DNA of 64,000 nt, taken from NCBI RefSeq assembly GCF_009617995.1, contig NZ_CP044129.1:1426001-1490000 (forward strand), in the 5' to 3' direction. Each line of letters opens with the position of its first letter. The first letter of the stretch is position 1. The notes under the pieces are model-generated. The model worked only from the letters and a program-made list of their open reading frames with translations. It made no database searches and was not told the origin of the DNA. The stretch comes from Halomicrobium sp. LC1Hm (lineage in GTDB: Archaea; Halobacteriota; Halobacteria; Halobacteriales; Haloarculaceae). The translations under genes and the position numbers were made by a program. Of this stretch, positions 15,573 through 24,430 are shown in pieces.

Positions 15573-16670
15573 CTACAGGTGGAGTACGTCGTGGCGGTCG
15601 AGAGTCAGGTCGGCCCCGACGGCCGAGACCGTCGTCCGGGGCCACTCTCCGGTCACCGAGATGGGGTCGACGCTCTCGTCGGTCACCAGATGCGTGTCCT
15701 CGCTCTTTGCCCCCTGGACCGTCGGGTTCCACGAGTACGCCATCGGCAGGAACACCGGCGCGTCGTGGGTCGGCGTCGCGATCCACTCGCGACCGGCGAA
15801 GCCGGCCGCGCCGCCCTGGTGGTGGTTCTCCCACTCGCCGGACCAGCCAAGTTGGGCGTAGGCGTCCTGGACAGCCGCGAACACGTCGCCGGCAGTCCCT
15901 CCCTCGCGGCCGACGCGCTGGGTCGCCGCCAGCGCCGTGGTCTCGACGCGGGCGGCGTCGTCGGTCCGTTCGGCCAGCCACTCTGGGGCGTCGAAGGCGA
16001 TCGTCCGGGAGGTACTGACGAAGAGCCCGTCCCGCATCGCCGTGATGCTCGCCAGCGCGTAGTCGCCGAGTTCCGTCTCCGTCGACGTGTAGTGTCGGTA
16101 CGCGGGCGCGCGCTCGCTCCCGCCGACGAGGACGACCGGTGCCCAGATCCCCTCGGCTTCGAGCTCGCGGTGGATGTCGGCTGTGATCTCCCGTTCGGTC
16201 GCGTCGGCGGTGGCGTCGCGCAGGACGCCCTCGAACGCCCTCGTCGCGTCGACGGCCAGCGAACGGTACCGCTCGATCTGGTCGGCTGTCAGGGGTTGTC
16301 GCAGATCGCGCGCTTCGACGGTGTCGAACCCCTCGACGTCGAAGTCGGCGGCCGCGGGCCGCGGGCTGTGTGCGCGGATCGCGTCGGCGACGCCGTCCTC
16401 GTACCACTCGACGGTCTCGACGGGCACGTCACCGACCTCCTCGTCGATCAGCCGCTGGCCCTCGATGTTGTTCGTCACGACGGTCCGCTCGTCGCCGTCG
16501 TAGCCGACCGCGGCGATCCCGATGTCGGTCGCCCGGTCGACGATGTTGTTCCCGCCGCCGGTGAGCCACGCGAAGGAGTTGGGCCGTGCGAACCAGACCG
16601 CTTCGAGCCCCTCCCGTTCGAGGTAGTCGTCCAGCCGATCGAGCAGCGGCGCGACGGTCACGTCGGTCAT
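15573..16670 (-). CDS. M24 (aminopeptidase P/creatinase-fold) protein, probably not a metallopeptidase
   Basis: This 365-residue protein has the two-domain layout of Xaa-Pro peptidases and creatinase: an N-terminal domain (about 1-130) and a C-terminal pita-bread domain. The usual metal-ligand positions look altered. VSTSRT stands where SDxTRT is expected, and the canonical HE and E-E motifs are not evident, although an NHHQGG motif remains. It is probably a non-metal hydrolase like creatinase, or a binding protein. The ATG at 16670 overlaps the upstream Gfo/Idh stop as ATGA, so the two are translationally coupled and probably share a pathway. Confidence 0.75.
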   Translation of the reverse strand: MTDVTVAPLLDRLDDYLEREGLEAVWFARPNSFAWLTGGGNNIVDRATDIGIAAVGYDGDERTVVTNNIEGQRLIDEEVGDVPVETVEWYEDGVADAIRAHSPRPAAADFDVEGFDTVEARDLRQPLTADQIERYRSLAVDATRAFEGVLRDATADATEREITADIHRELEAEGIWAPVVLVGGSERAPAYRHYTSTETELGDYALASITAMRDGLFVSTSRTIAFDAPEWLAERTDDAARVETTALAATQRVGREGGTAGDVFAAVQDAYAQLGWSGEWENHHQGGAAGFAGREWIATPTHDAPVFLPMAYSWNPTVQGAKSEDTHLVTDESVDPISVTGEWPRTTVSAVGADLTLDRHDVLHL

Positions 16671-17773
16671 GCGACGCTCACCCACTCGCCGCGCTCGTCG
16701 CTGCGCTCGATCGCGTCGAGGACCCGCTGGGCGCGGAGCCCGTCCTCGAAGCTCGGTTCGTAGTCGGTGCCGTCCCGGACGGCGGTGAGGAACTCGTAGT
16801 TCTCGTGGACGAAGGTGTGTTCCCAGCCGAGGACGTGACCCGGCGGCCACCAGTGGTCGACGTATGGATCGTCGGCGTCGGTCACCAGGATCGTCTCGAA
16901 GCCGCGGTTGTCCGCGCGCTTGAGCTCCAGTTCGTTGAGGCGTTCGAGGGAGAACCGGAGACTCCCCGCCGAGCCCTCGATCTCGATCGTGTGGTCGTTC
17001 TTGTGCCCGTTCGAGAAGCGCGATCCCTCCAGGGTTCCCATCGCGCCCGACTCGAACTCGACCTGCGCGCTGTAGGCGTCGTCGACGGTGACTTCACGAG
17101 TGTCACCACTCCCTTCGACCGGGCGCTCGTCGACGAACGTCCGGAGATGGCCGCTGAGCCGTTCGATGTCGCCCGCGGTGTCGCCAAGCAGGAAGTGCGC
17201 GAGGTCGACCGTGTGCGCGCCCAGATCGCCCAGCGCGCCGCTGCCGGCCATCTCCTCGTCGTTGCGCCAGCTCCAGGGGGCCTCGGGATCGACGAGCCAG
17301 TCCTGGAGATAGCGCCCGCGGAAGTGGTGGATCTCGCCGAGTTCGCCGTCGTCGATCAGATTGCGCGCGTACCGGAGTGCCGGCACGAAGCGGTAGTTGA
17401 ACGCCGTCCCGGCGGTGACGCCCGCCGCGGCGTCGGCCATCGCTTCGGCCGCGGCGAGCGTGGGTGCGAGGGGTTTCTCACAGAAGACCGGCGTGCCCGC
17501 TTCCAGTGCGGCGATCGAGGGCTCGGCGTGGACGTGGTTCGGTCCGAGGTTGTAGAACACGTCGACCTCGTCGACCACCTCGCGCCAGTCCGTCGCGGTC
17601 CGATCGAAGCCGAGCGTGTCGGCGGCGTCGGCGAGCGCCGCCTCGTCGCGACCCACCAGCACGTCGCGGTTCGTCTCCGGTGCGTCCTCGAAGAACATGG
17701 GCAGGCGGTCGAGCGCGTTCGAGTGGGCCTTGCCCATGAACCGATAGCCAAGAATACCGATGTCGAGTGTCAC
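16667..17773 (-). CDS. Gfo/Idh/MocA-family oxidoreductase, GTG start
   Basis: This 368-residue NAD(P)-dependent dehydrogenase has the Rossmann motif GILGYRFMG near residue 5, the EKP signature (VFCEKPL) near 98 and the AlaGlySerGlyAlaLeuGlyAspLeuGlyAlaHis region typical of the catalytic domain. I chose GTG at 17773, not an upstream ATG, for two reasons. The protein then starts right before the Rossmann strand, and a TATA-like ACTATACT lies about 30 bp upstream. It is coupled to the downstream M24-fold gene. The substrate is unknown, probably an inositol or sugar derivative. Confidence 0.85.
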   Translation of the reverse strand: MTLDIGILGYRFMGKAHSNALDRLPMFFEDAPETNRDVLVGRDEAALADAADTLGFDRTATDWREVVDEVDVFYNLGPNHVHAEPSIAALEAGTPVFCEKPLAPTLAAAEAMADAAAGVTAGTAFNYRFVPALRYARNLIDDGELGEIHHFRGRYLQDWLVDPEAPWSWRNDEEMAGSGALGDLGAHTVDLAHFLLGDTAGDIERLSGHLRTFVDERPVEGSGDTREVTVDDAYSAQVEFESGAMGTLEGSRFSNGHKNDHTIEIEGSAGSLRFSLERLNELELKRADNRGFETILVTDADDPYVDHWWPPGHVLGWEHTFVHENYEFLTAVRDGTDYEPSFEDGLRAQRVLDAIERSDERGEWVSVA

Positions 17774-17842
17774 ACTCGGGGTTCGCTCCCTGGCCAGTAT
17801 AGTTCTTGTCCTCGGAGCCACACCAGAGGGCGAGGACGGGCG

Positions 17843-18565
17843 CTACAGGAAGTCGTCGACGTCGACGCCGCCGTCGCTGGTGGCCCCGCCGCTGTCACCG
17901 CCGGGGAGCAGCTCCGCGACCGTCGAGGCGAAGGCGTTGAGCCCGCGGGTCTGGTACCAGACCGTGCCCGGTCCGGTGAACTCGAAGACGAGCCCCTCGC
18001 CGCTGAGCAACGTCGACTTCATCCCGCCGGGACGCCGCGCGTCGAAGTCGACCGAGCCGTCCCAGGCGACGACGTTCTCGTTGTCGACGTGGTAGCTCTC
18101 GCCGGCCCCGAGCTCGATCGATTCGAGGCCGCCGAAGGCCTCGACGAAGACGGTGCCGGTGCCTTCGAGAGTCAGGGGCGTGATGCTGGCCCCGGCGAGC
18201 ATCGATTTGAGGCCGCCGAACTCGGTCTCGATCGAGATCGACGGCTCGGAAGCCAGCCACGCGCCGTCGACCGCGTAGATGGTCTCGTCGGACAGTTCGT
18301 ACTGCATCACGTCGCCGGGCGTGGGCGGGGCGAGCGTGACCGTTCCGGTGCCACCCGTCGCGGTGAACTCGTTGGCGAAGAAGGATTCGCCACCGAGCAT
18401 CGACTTCGCGGAGCTGAGCAGCCCCTCGTTGCTCGTCGTCGTGTCCATCGAGATGTTGGAGGAGTGAGTCGTCATCGCTCCGGGTTCGGCGAGGATCGTC
18501 TCGCCGCTGCCGAGCTCGACGACGACGTGCGTGTAGGACGGGCGATGTGTGAGTTCGAACTCCAT
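17843..18565 (-). CDS. AIM24/TIGR00266-family protein
   Basis: This 240-residue soluble protein starts MEFELTHRPSY, shows the repeated beta-helix composition of the AIM24 family (MxTHSxxISMDT, SEGLVFEFTGPGTVW near the C-terminus) and ends in a Gly/Asp tail. The molecular role of the prokaryotic family is not established. I used the ATG at 18565 because sequence upstream is non-coding and contains the TATA-like TTATTGTAT. Confidence 0.8.
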   Translation of the reverse strand: MEFELTHRPSYTHVVVELGSGETILAEPGAMTTHSSNISMDTTTSNEGLLSSAKSMLGGESFFANEFTATGGTGTVTLAPPTPGDVMQYELSDETIYAVDGAWLASEPSISIETEFGGLKSMLAGASITPLTLEGTGTVFVEAFGGLESIELGAGESYHVDNENVVAWDGSVDFDARRPGGMKSTLLSGEGLVFEFTGPGTVWYQTRGLNAFASTVAELLPGGDSGGATSDGGVDVDDFL

Positions 18566-18566
18566 C

Positions 18567-18599
18567 GTATCACCTGGGACGGCGTTCACAGAGTGATAC
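18567..18599 (-). promoter_or_regulatory. Inverted repeat between TATA box and start of AIM24 gene
   Basis: GTATCAC (18567-18573) and GTGATAC (18593-18599) form a perfect 7-bp inverted repeat spaced by 19 bp, immediately upstream of the start codon. It may be an operator or a 5'-leader hairpin. No second copy was noticed. Confidence 0.35.
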
Positions 18600-18662
18600 A
18601 ATAAGCGTGCCGCTGGAAAGAACGGTCCAGCGGTTCCCAGCGACACGAGGGACTTCGGCGAG

Positions 18663-19628
18663 CTACACCCAGTGTGCCTGGCCGGGCGTCGTCTCGAAGA
18701 TCACGTCGTCGAGGAGGGCGACGGCCTTCTCCAGACCCTCGGTGGCAGAGGTCAGCGAGTCCTCGTGTTCGATCGAGAGCGCGCCGTCGTAGCCCACCAT
18801 CCGGAGCGTCGAGACCACGTCACACCAGTGGTCTTCTCCGTGGCCGTAGCCGACCGAGCGGAACAGCCACGAGCGCTCCAGTTCGTCGGTGTAGGGGGTC
18901 GTATCGAGTACGCCCCGCGTGCGGGCCCGCTCCTCGTAGACTTTCGTGTCCTTCGCGTGGAAGTGGTGGATGGCGTCGCGTTCGCCCAGCAGTCGGATCG
19001 CGTCCGTGATCGAGATGTCCTGCCAGTACAGGTGGGAGGGGTCGAAGTTCGCGCCGACGTACTCGTTGGTCATCTCGCGCAGGTCCAGCAGCCCGTGGGG
19101 CTCGTAGACGAGCATGTTGGGGTGCATCTCGATGGCGATCTGCACGTCGTGGTCGGCCGCGTGCTCGGCCAGATCGGACCAGTAGTCGACGGCCAGTTCC
19201 CACTGGTACTCCAGGGCCTCGGCGTGTTCGTTCGGCCACGGCGCGGTGATCCAGTTGGGGACCGTGCCGGCGTCGCTCCCCGCCGGCAGCCCGGAGAAAC
19301 ACGTCACGGCGTCGACACCGAGCTGGTCGGCCAGCGTGATCGCCTCGCGGAGTTCGGTGTCGGCGCGGGCCGCGCGCTCGTCGTCCGGGTGCAGCGGGTT
19401 GTTGTGCGTCGCGAGCGCGCTGACTCGCATCTCGTACTCGTCGAGCAGGGCGTGCAGCTCGGCCTGTGCGTCTTCGTCGTCGAGGTACTGGTCGCGTGGC
19501 AGGTGGTCGTCGCCGGGGAAGCCACCACAGCCGAGTTCGACGGCGTCGACGCCGACGCCGTCGAGATAGGAGAGCGCGTCTTCGAGAGACTGGTCACCCA
19601 GCGGGACGGTGAGTACACCTACGTCCAT
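18663..19628 (-). CDS. Sugar phosphate isomerase/epimerase-like TIM barrel
   Basis: This 321-residue member of the xylose isomerase-like (AP-endonuclease 2) superfamily carries the expected metal-site motifs: a Glu in IAIEMHPN, an Asp in NFDPSH, a His in HHFHAKDTK and a Glu in SIEHED. Such proteins isomerise or epimerise ketoses or inosose derivatives, and the exact substrate cannot be deduced. The ATG lies about 28 bp below a TATTA TATA box with the regulon palindrome between them, so it belongs to the TrmB-like regulon. Confidence 0.82.
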   Translation of the reverse strand: MDVGVLTVPLGDQSLEDALSYLDGVGVDAVELGCGGFPGDDHLPRDQYLDDEDAQAELHALLDEYEMRVSALATHNNPLHPDDERAARADTELREAITLADQLGVDAVTCFSGLPAGSDAGTVPNWITAPWPNEHAEALEYQWELAVDYWSDLAEHAADHDVQIAIEMHPNMLVYEPHGLLDLREMTNEYVGANFDPSHLYWQDISITDAIRLLGERDAIHHFHAKDTKVYEERARTRGVLDTTPYTDELERSWLFRSVGYGHGEDHWCDVVSTLRMVGYDGALSIEHEDSLTSATEGLEKAVALLDDVIFETTPGQAHWV

Positions 19629-19634
19629 GAGCGA

Positions 19635-19661
19635 GTTTACAATGGTCGTTGTAATAAAACC
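19635..19661 (-). promoter_or_regulatory. TATA box and TrmB-type palindrome of isomerase-like gene
   Basis: The coding strand TTTTATTACAACGACCATTG joins a TATA box to ACAAC-GACC-ATTGT (19639-19652). The start codon follows 11 nt after the palindrome, so the transcript should be leaderless with the operator between TATA and the start site. Confidence 0.65.
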
Positions 19662-19687
19662 CTGGCGACGGGGTCACGCGGCCGGCG

Positions 19688-21163
19688 TCACTCCTCGATG
19701 GAGTAGCGGTCGAACAGCGTCGAGAGCTGCTGAGAGCGCATGGAGAGCATCTTGACGTTGACGTACATCTCGCCGAGCGCGAGGTTCTGCTCTTCGGCGA
19801 CGGCGGCGACGTGTTCGGCCTCTTCGACGTTCTCGCGGGACGTTTCGGCGGCGTCGTCAGCGATAGACGCGACCTCTTCCGAGCTGGCGGCCTGGTCGTC
19901 GGACGCGTCGCTGATCTCCTTGACGCCGCTGGAGGTCCGCTGGACGTGCTCCATGATCGACTCCAGCGATTCGAGGTTCTCCTCGACGGTCGTCCGGCCC
20001 TTCTCGACGGAGCCCTGCATCGCCTGGATCTCGTCGGCCGCCTGCTCGGTCTGGTCCTGAATCTCGTCCATCAGGCTCTCGATCTGGTTGGTCGCGTCTT
20101 TGGTCTGTTCGGCCAGGGACTTGACCTCGTCTGCGACGACGCCGAAGCCGTTGTTGTTCGCTCCCGCAGAGGCGTGTGCGGCCTCGATGGAGGCGTTCAG
20201 TGCGAGGATGTTGGTCTGCTCGGCGATGTCGTCGATGAGGTCGACGATCTGGCCGACCTCGTCCATCTGGTCGTTGAGCTCCTCGATCGACTCGACCACG
20301 TCCTCCGTTCGCTCCGAGGTCTCGTCCATCGCTTCCCGGGCCTCGCGGCCGGACTCGATCCCCTCGACGGTGCGTTTTTCGGTCTTGTCGGCCATCTCTG
20401 CGACCTCGTTCGAGGAGGCCGCGATCTCCTCGATCGTGGCCGACATCTCGCCCATCTCGTCGCTGATCTGTGAGATCTGCTCGTGTTGTTCGTAGAATAC
20501 GTCGGCGATCTCCTGGACCGACTCCGCGACGTTGCTGCTCGCGTCCTTGACCGCCTGCGTCGCTGCGGTGACCTGCTCGCTGGAGCCCGCGACGTCCCCG
20601 GCGAAGTCGCCGCCGGCACGGATCGTCTGCTCGAACGTCGCGGCCATCTCGTTGTACTCCGTGCCGAGTTCGTTCAGCGCGTCCGACGGCGTGTCGGTGG
20701 CCATCCGCCGTCCCAGTCGGCCCTCGCTGGCTGCGTCGAGAATCTCGCAGCTCTGGGCGATGTAGTCGTCCAGTTCTTCGATCGTCGCGGCGTTCTGTGC
20801 GGCGACGCCGCCGTCGGGCGCAGCGGCCGCCTCGCCCGCGGTCTCTGGAAGCGAGGACCGGGCCGTTTCGAGTTCGTCTCGGATCGACTGTAGCTCCGCT
20901 TCGAGCGTCGACCGGCGTGATTCGATCGTCTCCGTCTCGGCCCTGAGAGCCTCGACCTCGTCGGTCAGATCGTGCAGCCGTCCGGACAGCCGCCGGACGG
21001 AGTAGACGCCAGCCCCACCGGCAGCGACGACGCCCAGCACCGCCAGCGGGACGTACAGACCGCTCGGTGCGACGGCGGCGAGGAGTATCTGGTACAGTGC
21101 GTGACAGAACTGTCCGCCGACGGCGAGTCCAACACCCCGTTTCGAAGTGAATTCGTTCATCAT
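19688..21163 (-). CDS. Methyl-accepting taxis transducer with two N-terminal membrane helices
   Basis: This 491-residue transducer has two closely spaced hydrophobic segments (about 10-55) with little external domain, a coiled-coil region, and a long signalling domain with the conserved hairpin tip ([12 protein letters not shown] region about residue 330) and methylation-type Glu/Gln-rich helices. It should relay signals to CheA/CheW. The lack of an extracellular domain suggests intracellular or membrane sensing. The start is at one of two consecutive ATGs (21163/21160). A TATA-like TTTATACC lies about 65 bp upstream, giving a leader of roughly 45 nt. Confidence 0.88.
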   Translation of the reverse strand: MMNEFTSKRGVGLAVGGQFCHALYQILLAAVAPSGLYVPLAVLGVVAAGGAGVYSVRRLSGRLHDLTDEVEALRAETETIESRRSTLEAELQSIRDELETARSSLPETAGEAAAAPDGGVAAQNAATIEELDDYIAQSCEILDAASEGRLGRRMATDTPSDALNELGTEYNEMAATFEQTIRAGGDFAGDVAGSSEQVTAATQAVKDASSNVAESVQEIADVFYEQHEQISQISDEMGEMSATIEEIAASSNEVAEMADKTEKRTVEGIESGREAREAMDETSERTEDVVESIEELNDQMDEVGQIVDLIDDIAEQTNILALNASIEAAHASAGANNNGFGVVADEVKSLAEQTKDATNQIESLMDEIQDQTEQAADEIQAMQGSVEKGRTTVEENLESLESIMEHVQRTSSGVKEISDASDDQAASSEEVASIADDAAETSRENVEEAEHVAAVAEEQNLALGEMYVNVKMLSMRSQQLSTLFDRYSIEE

Positions 21164-21344
21164 GGGTAACACGTTTTCGAGAGGGTTCTCTCGGCCCGAC
21201 ACATGGTCTTGTGTCACATACATCGTCGGGTATAAAGTGATGTATGGTCCCATTTCAGGTGCTGATAATTCATCCGGCCGTCGGCGTGGACGCTGGGGAA
21301 ACTCGATGGAATACCTTTTTACTGATTCGTCGGAACGTTCGGAC

Positions 21345-22589
21345 ATGGGAAACGACATCGATTACGCGGATCTGCACGACCCGAACGCGGAGTACACGAT
21401 GCGAGAGCTGTCCGCCGAGACGATGGGTGTCACCGCCAAACGCGGCGGCGGCCGCGACGTCGAGATCACGGACGTTCAGACGACGATGGTCGACGGCAAC
21501 TTCCCGTGGACGCTCGTGCGTATCTACACCGACGCGGGCGTCGTCGGCACCGGCGAGGCCTACTGGGGAGCCGGCGTGCCGGAACTCATCGAACGGATGA
21601 AGCCGTTCGTCATCGGCGAAAATCCGCTGGACATCGACCGACTCTACGAGCACCTCGTCCAGAAGATGTCCGGCGAGGGCTCTGTCGAGGGGATCACCGT
21701 GACCGCGATCGCGGGGATCGAGATCGCGCTGCACGACCTCGCCGGCAAGATCCTCGAAGTGCCGGCCTACCAGCTGCTCGGTGGCAAGTACCGCGACGAG
21801 GTGCGCGTCTACTGTGACTGTCACACCGAGGAAGAGGCGGACCCGGACGCCTGTGCCGACGAGGCCCGCCGCGTCGTCGACGAACTCGGGTACGACGCCC
21901 TGAAGTTCGACCTCGACGTGCCCAGCGGCCTGGAGAAAGACCGCGCCAACCGCCACCTCCGGCCGGGCGAGATCCGCCACAAGGCCGAGATCGTCGAGAA
22001 GGTCACGGAGGAAGTCAAAGACGAGGCCGACGTGGCCTTCGACTGCCACTGGACGTTCTCCGGTGGCTCCGGGAAGCGACTGGCCGACGCCATCGAGGAG
22101 TACGACGTGTGGTGGCTCGAAGACCCCGTCCCGCCGGAGAACCTCGAAGTCCAGGAAGAGGTCACCAAGTCCACGAAGACGCCGATCACCGTCGGTGAGA
22201 ACCGCTATCGAGTCACCGAGGAACGCCGCCTGATCGAGAACCAGGCCGTCGACATCATCGCGCCCGACCTCCCGAAGGTCGGCGGCATGCGCGAGACCCA
22301 GAAGATCGCCGACGTGGCCAACCAGTACTACATCCCCGTCGCGATGCACAACGTCTCCTCCCCGATCGCGACGATGGCAAGCGCCCACGTGGGCACTGCT
22401 ATCCCGAACTCCCTCGCCGTCGAGTACCACAGCTACGAGCTGGGCTGGTGGTCGGATCTGGTCGAGGAGTCCGTCATCGAGAACGGGTACATCGAGATCC
22501 CCGAAACGCCCGGTCTCGGCCTCACGCTGGACATGGACGCCGTCGAGGAACACATGGTCGACGGCGAGACGCTGTTTGATGAAGCATAA
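21345..22589 (+). CDS. gad: Gluconate dehydratase, enolase superfamily
   Basis: This 414-residue enzyme converts gluconate to 2-keto-3-deoxygluconate, step two of the semi-phosphorylative Entner-Doudoroff pathway. The sequence is very close to remembered haloarchaeal gluconate dehydratases, with [12 protein letters not shown] near the N-terminus, FDLDVPSG, the metal-binding [13 protein letters not shown] and GENRYR motifs, and MHNVSSP in the C-terminal barrel. I chose the ATG at 21345 because CTTTTTA lies 28 bp upstream (leaderless); an in-frame ATG at 21306 is possible. A related xylonate or galactonate dehydratase activity cannot be excluded. Confidence 0.9.
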   Translation: MGNDIDYADLHDPNAEYTMRELSAETMGVTAKRGGGRDVEITDVQTTMVDGNFPWTLVRIYTDAGVVGTGEAYWGAGVPELIERMKPFVIGENPLDIDRLYEHLVQKMSGEGSVEGITVTAIAGIEIALHDLAGKILEVPAYQLLGGKYRDEVRVYCDCHTEEEADPDACADEARRVVDELGYDALKFDLDVPSGLEKDRANRHLRPGEIRHKAEIVEKVTEEVKDEADVAFDCHWTFSGGSGKRLADAIEEYDVWWLEDPVPPENLEVQEEVTKSTKTPITVGENRYRVTEERRLIENQAVDIIAPDLPKVGGMRETQKIADVANQYYIPVAMHNVSSPIATMASAHVGTAIPNSLAVEYHSYELGWWSDLVEESVIENGYIEIPETPGLGLTLDMDAVEEHMVDGETLFDEA

Positions 22590-22709
22590 CGGAGTGACGC
22601 TTCATCAAGCCCGACAGGCGAGCGCAGCGAGTCTGTCGGCGTTCGACGAGTGGGCGAGACCGTGAGATGGAAGGGTATCTTTTTGCGCGGCCCTGCCCCA
22701 CTCTCGGCC

Positions 22710-23723
22710 ATGGTTTCGGAGCTGTTCGACCCCGACGCGTGGGTGGAGATCGACCGGTTCGACTTCTCGGACATCACCTATCACCGCGCCAGAGAGACCG
22801 GCGCGGTCCGGATCGCCTTCGACCGCCCCGAGGTCCGCAACGCCTTCCGCCCGGAGACCGTCGACGAACTCTCGACGGCGCTGGATCACGCAAAGCGACT
22901 GACCGACGTGGGCTGTGTGCTCGTTACGGGCAACGGCCCCTCGGAGAAGGACGGCGGCTGGGCGTTCTGTTCCGGTGGGGATCAGTCGATTCGGGGGGAG
23001 TCGGGCTACGAGTACAGCGAGTCGCCACGCGACTCGGAACAGTCGAACGGGGAGGGGACCGACCCGCGAGACGATGCGGACGAAAATATCGGGTCCGACG
23101 ACGCCGTCGGACGCGAAGCGACCGACGAGCCCTCGCTCGACGAGTCTCGCGAGGACGCCCCCGACAACGTCGGCCGGCTCCACATCCTCGAAGTGCAGCG
23201 CCAGATTCGCCACATCCCCAAGCCCGTCGTCGCCGTCGTGCCGGGGTGGGCGGTCGGCGGCGGCCACTCGCTGCACGTCGTCTGTGACATGACCATCGCC
23301 AGCGCCGAGCACGCGAAATTCCTCCAGACGGATCCCGACGTGGGGAGTTTCGACGGTGGCTTCGGCTCGGCGTACCTCGCCAAGCAGGTCGGCCAGAAGA
23401 AGGCCCGAGAGGTCTTCTTCCTCGGGAAGACCTACGACGCTGCCGAGGCGGCCGACATGGGGATGGTCAACGAGGCCGTCCCTCACGAGGAACTGGAGGC
23501 GACGGCACTGGAGTGGGCCGAGCGGATGAACGGCAAGTCACCGACGGCGATGCGGATGCTGAAGTACGGCTTCAACGCGACCGACGACGGGATGGTCGGC
23601 CAGCAGGTGTTCGCCGGTGAGGCGACGCGGCTGGCGTACATGACCGACGAAGCCCAGGAGGGGCGGGACGCGTTCAACGAGGGGCGGGACCCGGACTTCG
23701 ACGACTACCCCTGGCACTACTGA
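22710..23723 (+). CDS. menB: 1,4-dihydroxy-2-naphthoyl-CoA synthase MenB
   Basis: This 337-residue crotonase-fold enzyme closes the naphthoquinone ring from o-succinylbenzoyl-CoA in menaquinone synthesis. The family signatures FCSGGDQ (oxyanion hole), GWAVGGGHSLHVVCDMTIA and TDPDVGSFDGGFGSAYLA are present. Between residues about 100 and 150 there is an acidic, Ser/Asp/Glu-rich insertion that bacterial MenB lacks, probably a disordered halophilic loop. A TATA-like TATCTTTT lies about 30 bp above the ATG. A palindromic-element half follows directly after the stop codon. Confidence 0.93.
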   Translation: MVSELFDPDAWVEIDRFDFSDITYHRARETGAVRIAFDRPEVRNAFRPETVDELSTALDHAKRLTDVGCVLVTGNGPSEKDGGWAFCSGGDQSIRGESGYEYSESPRDSEQSNGEGTDPRDDADENIGSDDAVGREATDEPSLDESREDAPDNVGRLHILEVQRQIRHIPKPVVAVVPGWAVGGGHSLHVVCDMTIASAEHAKFLQTDPDVGSFDGGFGSAYLAKQVGQKKAREVFFLGKTYDAAEAADMGMVNEAVPHEELEATALEWAERMNGKSPTAMRMLKYGFNATDDGMVGQQVFAGEATRLAYMTDEAQEGRDAFNEGRDPDFDDYPWHY

Positions 23724-23770
23724 TACTGTCGGCTGAAATCTGTGAAATCTCGCCGCCCGACGCGGGTCGG
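23724..23770 (+). repeat. Partial palindromic element directly after menB stop
   Basis: TACTGTCGGCTG (23724-23735) and ATCTGTGA (23738-23745) match the left arm of the complete elements. They are followed by a shortened inverted repeat (CGCCGCCC...GGGTCGGCG). The element starts at the base after the TGA and runs almost to the stop of the convergent DoxX gene, so it may also act as a bidirectional terminator. Confidence 0.6.
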
Positions 23771-23774
23771 CGAT

Positions 23775-24215
23775 CTAGAACAGCGCCAGCCCGACGCTGT
23801 AGGGCCAGGCGACCGCACCGAGGGCCGCGAACGCGAACGCGCCGCCGGCACCGAACAGGTTCTTCAGGAAGCTCGTCATCTCGTTTTGCCGTTCTTCGGG
23901 GTCGTCCATCGACCAGAAGTCGTGCATCGTGACGCCCGACAGCAGCAAGAACAGCCCGAGCGCGAAGCCCGAGACCACCGGGAACGCGCCGACGGCGATC
24001 CCCGCCCCCGCGAACAGAAGCAGGCCGCCCGAACCGACGACCGAGAGCTTCGGGGCCGGCAGGCCCTTGAACTGGGCGTAACCGACCATGTCCGCCGTGT
24101 TCGTGAAGTGGTTCATCCCCATGAACGCGAGGACGCCGCCAAAGAGGAGGCGTGCGAGCAAGAACAGCTCGCCACTGCCGGCGCTGGCGAAGAGTTCCGA
24201 CTGAAGCGGGATCAT
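23775..24215 (-). CDS. DoxX-family membrane protein
   Basis: This 146-residue protein has four hydrophobic helices and the DoxX-type motif LLARLLFGGVLAFMGMNHF near the N-terminus. DoxX proteins are often tied to quinone or thiol redox chemistry, which fits its place between menB and menA, though it is on the opposite strand. The specific function is unknown. Confidence 0.85.
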   Translation of the reverse strand: MIPLQSELFASAGSGELFLLARLLFGGVLAFMGMNHFTNTADMVGYAQFKGLPAPKLSVVGSGGLLLFAGAGIAVGAFPVVSGFALGLFLLLSGVTMHDFWSMDDPEERQNEMTSFLKNLFGAGGAFAFAALGAVAWPYSVGLALF

Positions 24216-24430
24216 GCGACCACCGTGTATCGCCGTTTCGTGAAGTTATCTACTTTCATCACGTTACCAGCTACGCCGGTACCGTATATATCGATTTGGC
24301 GACATTGCAGTTACCGGGTGACATCCGTGTCACGAGAGTGCGTCGCGCTGCGAAGCCACCCCCCAGCCGTGGCGCTCCCGACCTGATCGAACCGCAGTCG
24401 CTTTGGGCCTCCCAGCCCGAGTACGGAGCA

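Noticed and set aside
16586..18604. A 672-codon plus-strand frame
   Set aside because: It runs antisense through a Gfo/Idh gene and the AIM24 gene, has no motif and no promoter.
21199..21214. ACACA...TGTGT inverted repeat between the transducer and gad
   Set aside because: Short and single; no second copy or promoter-consistent placement was found.
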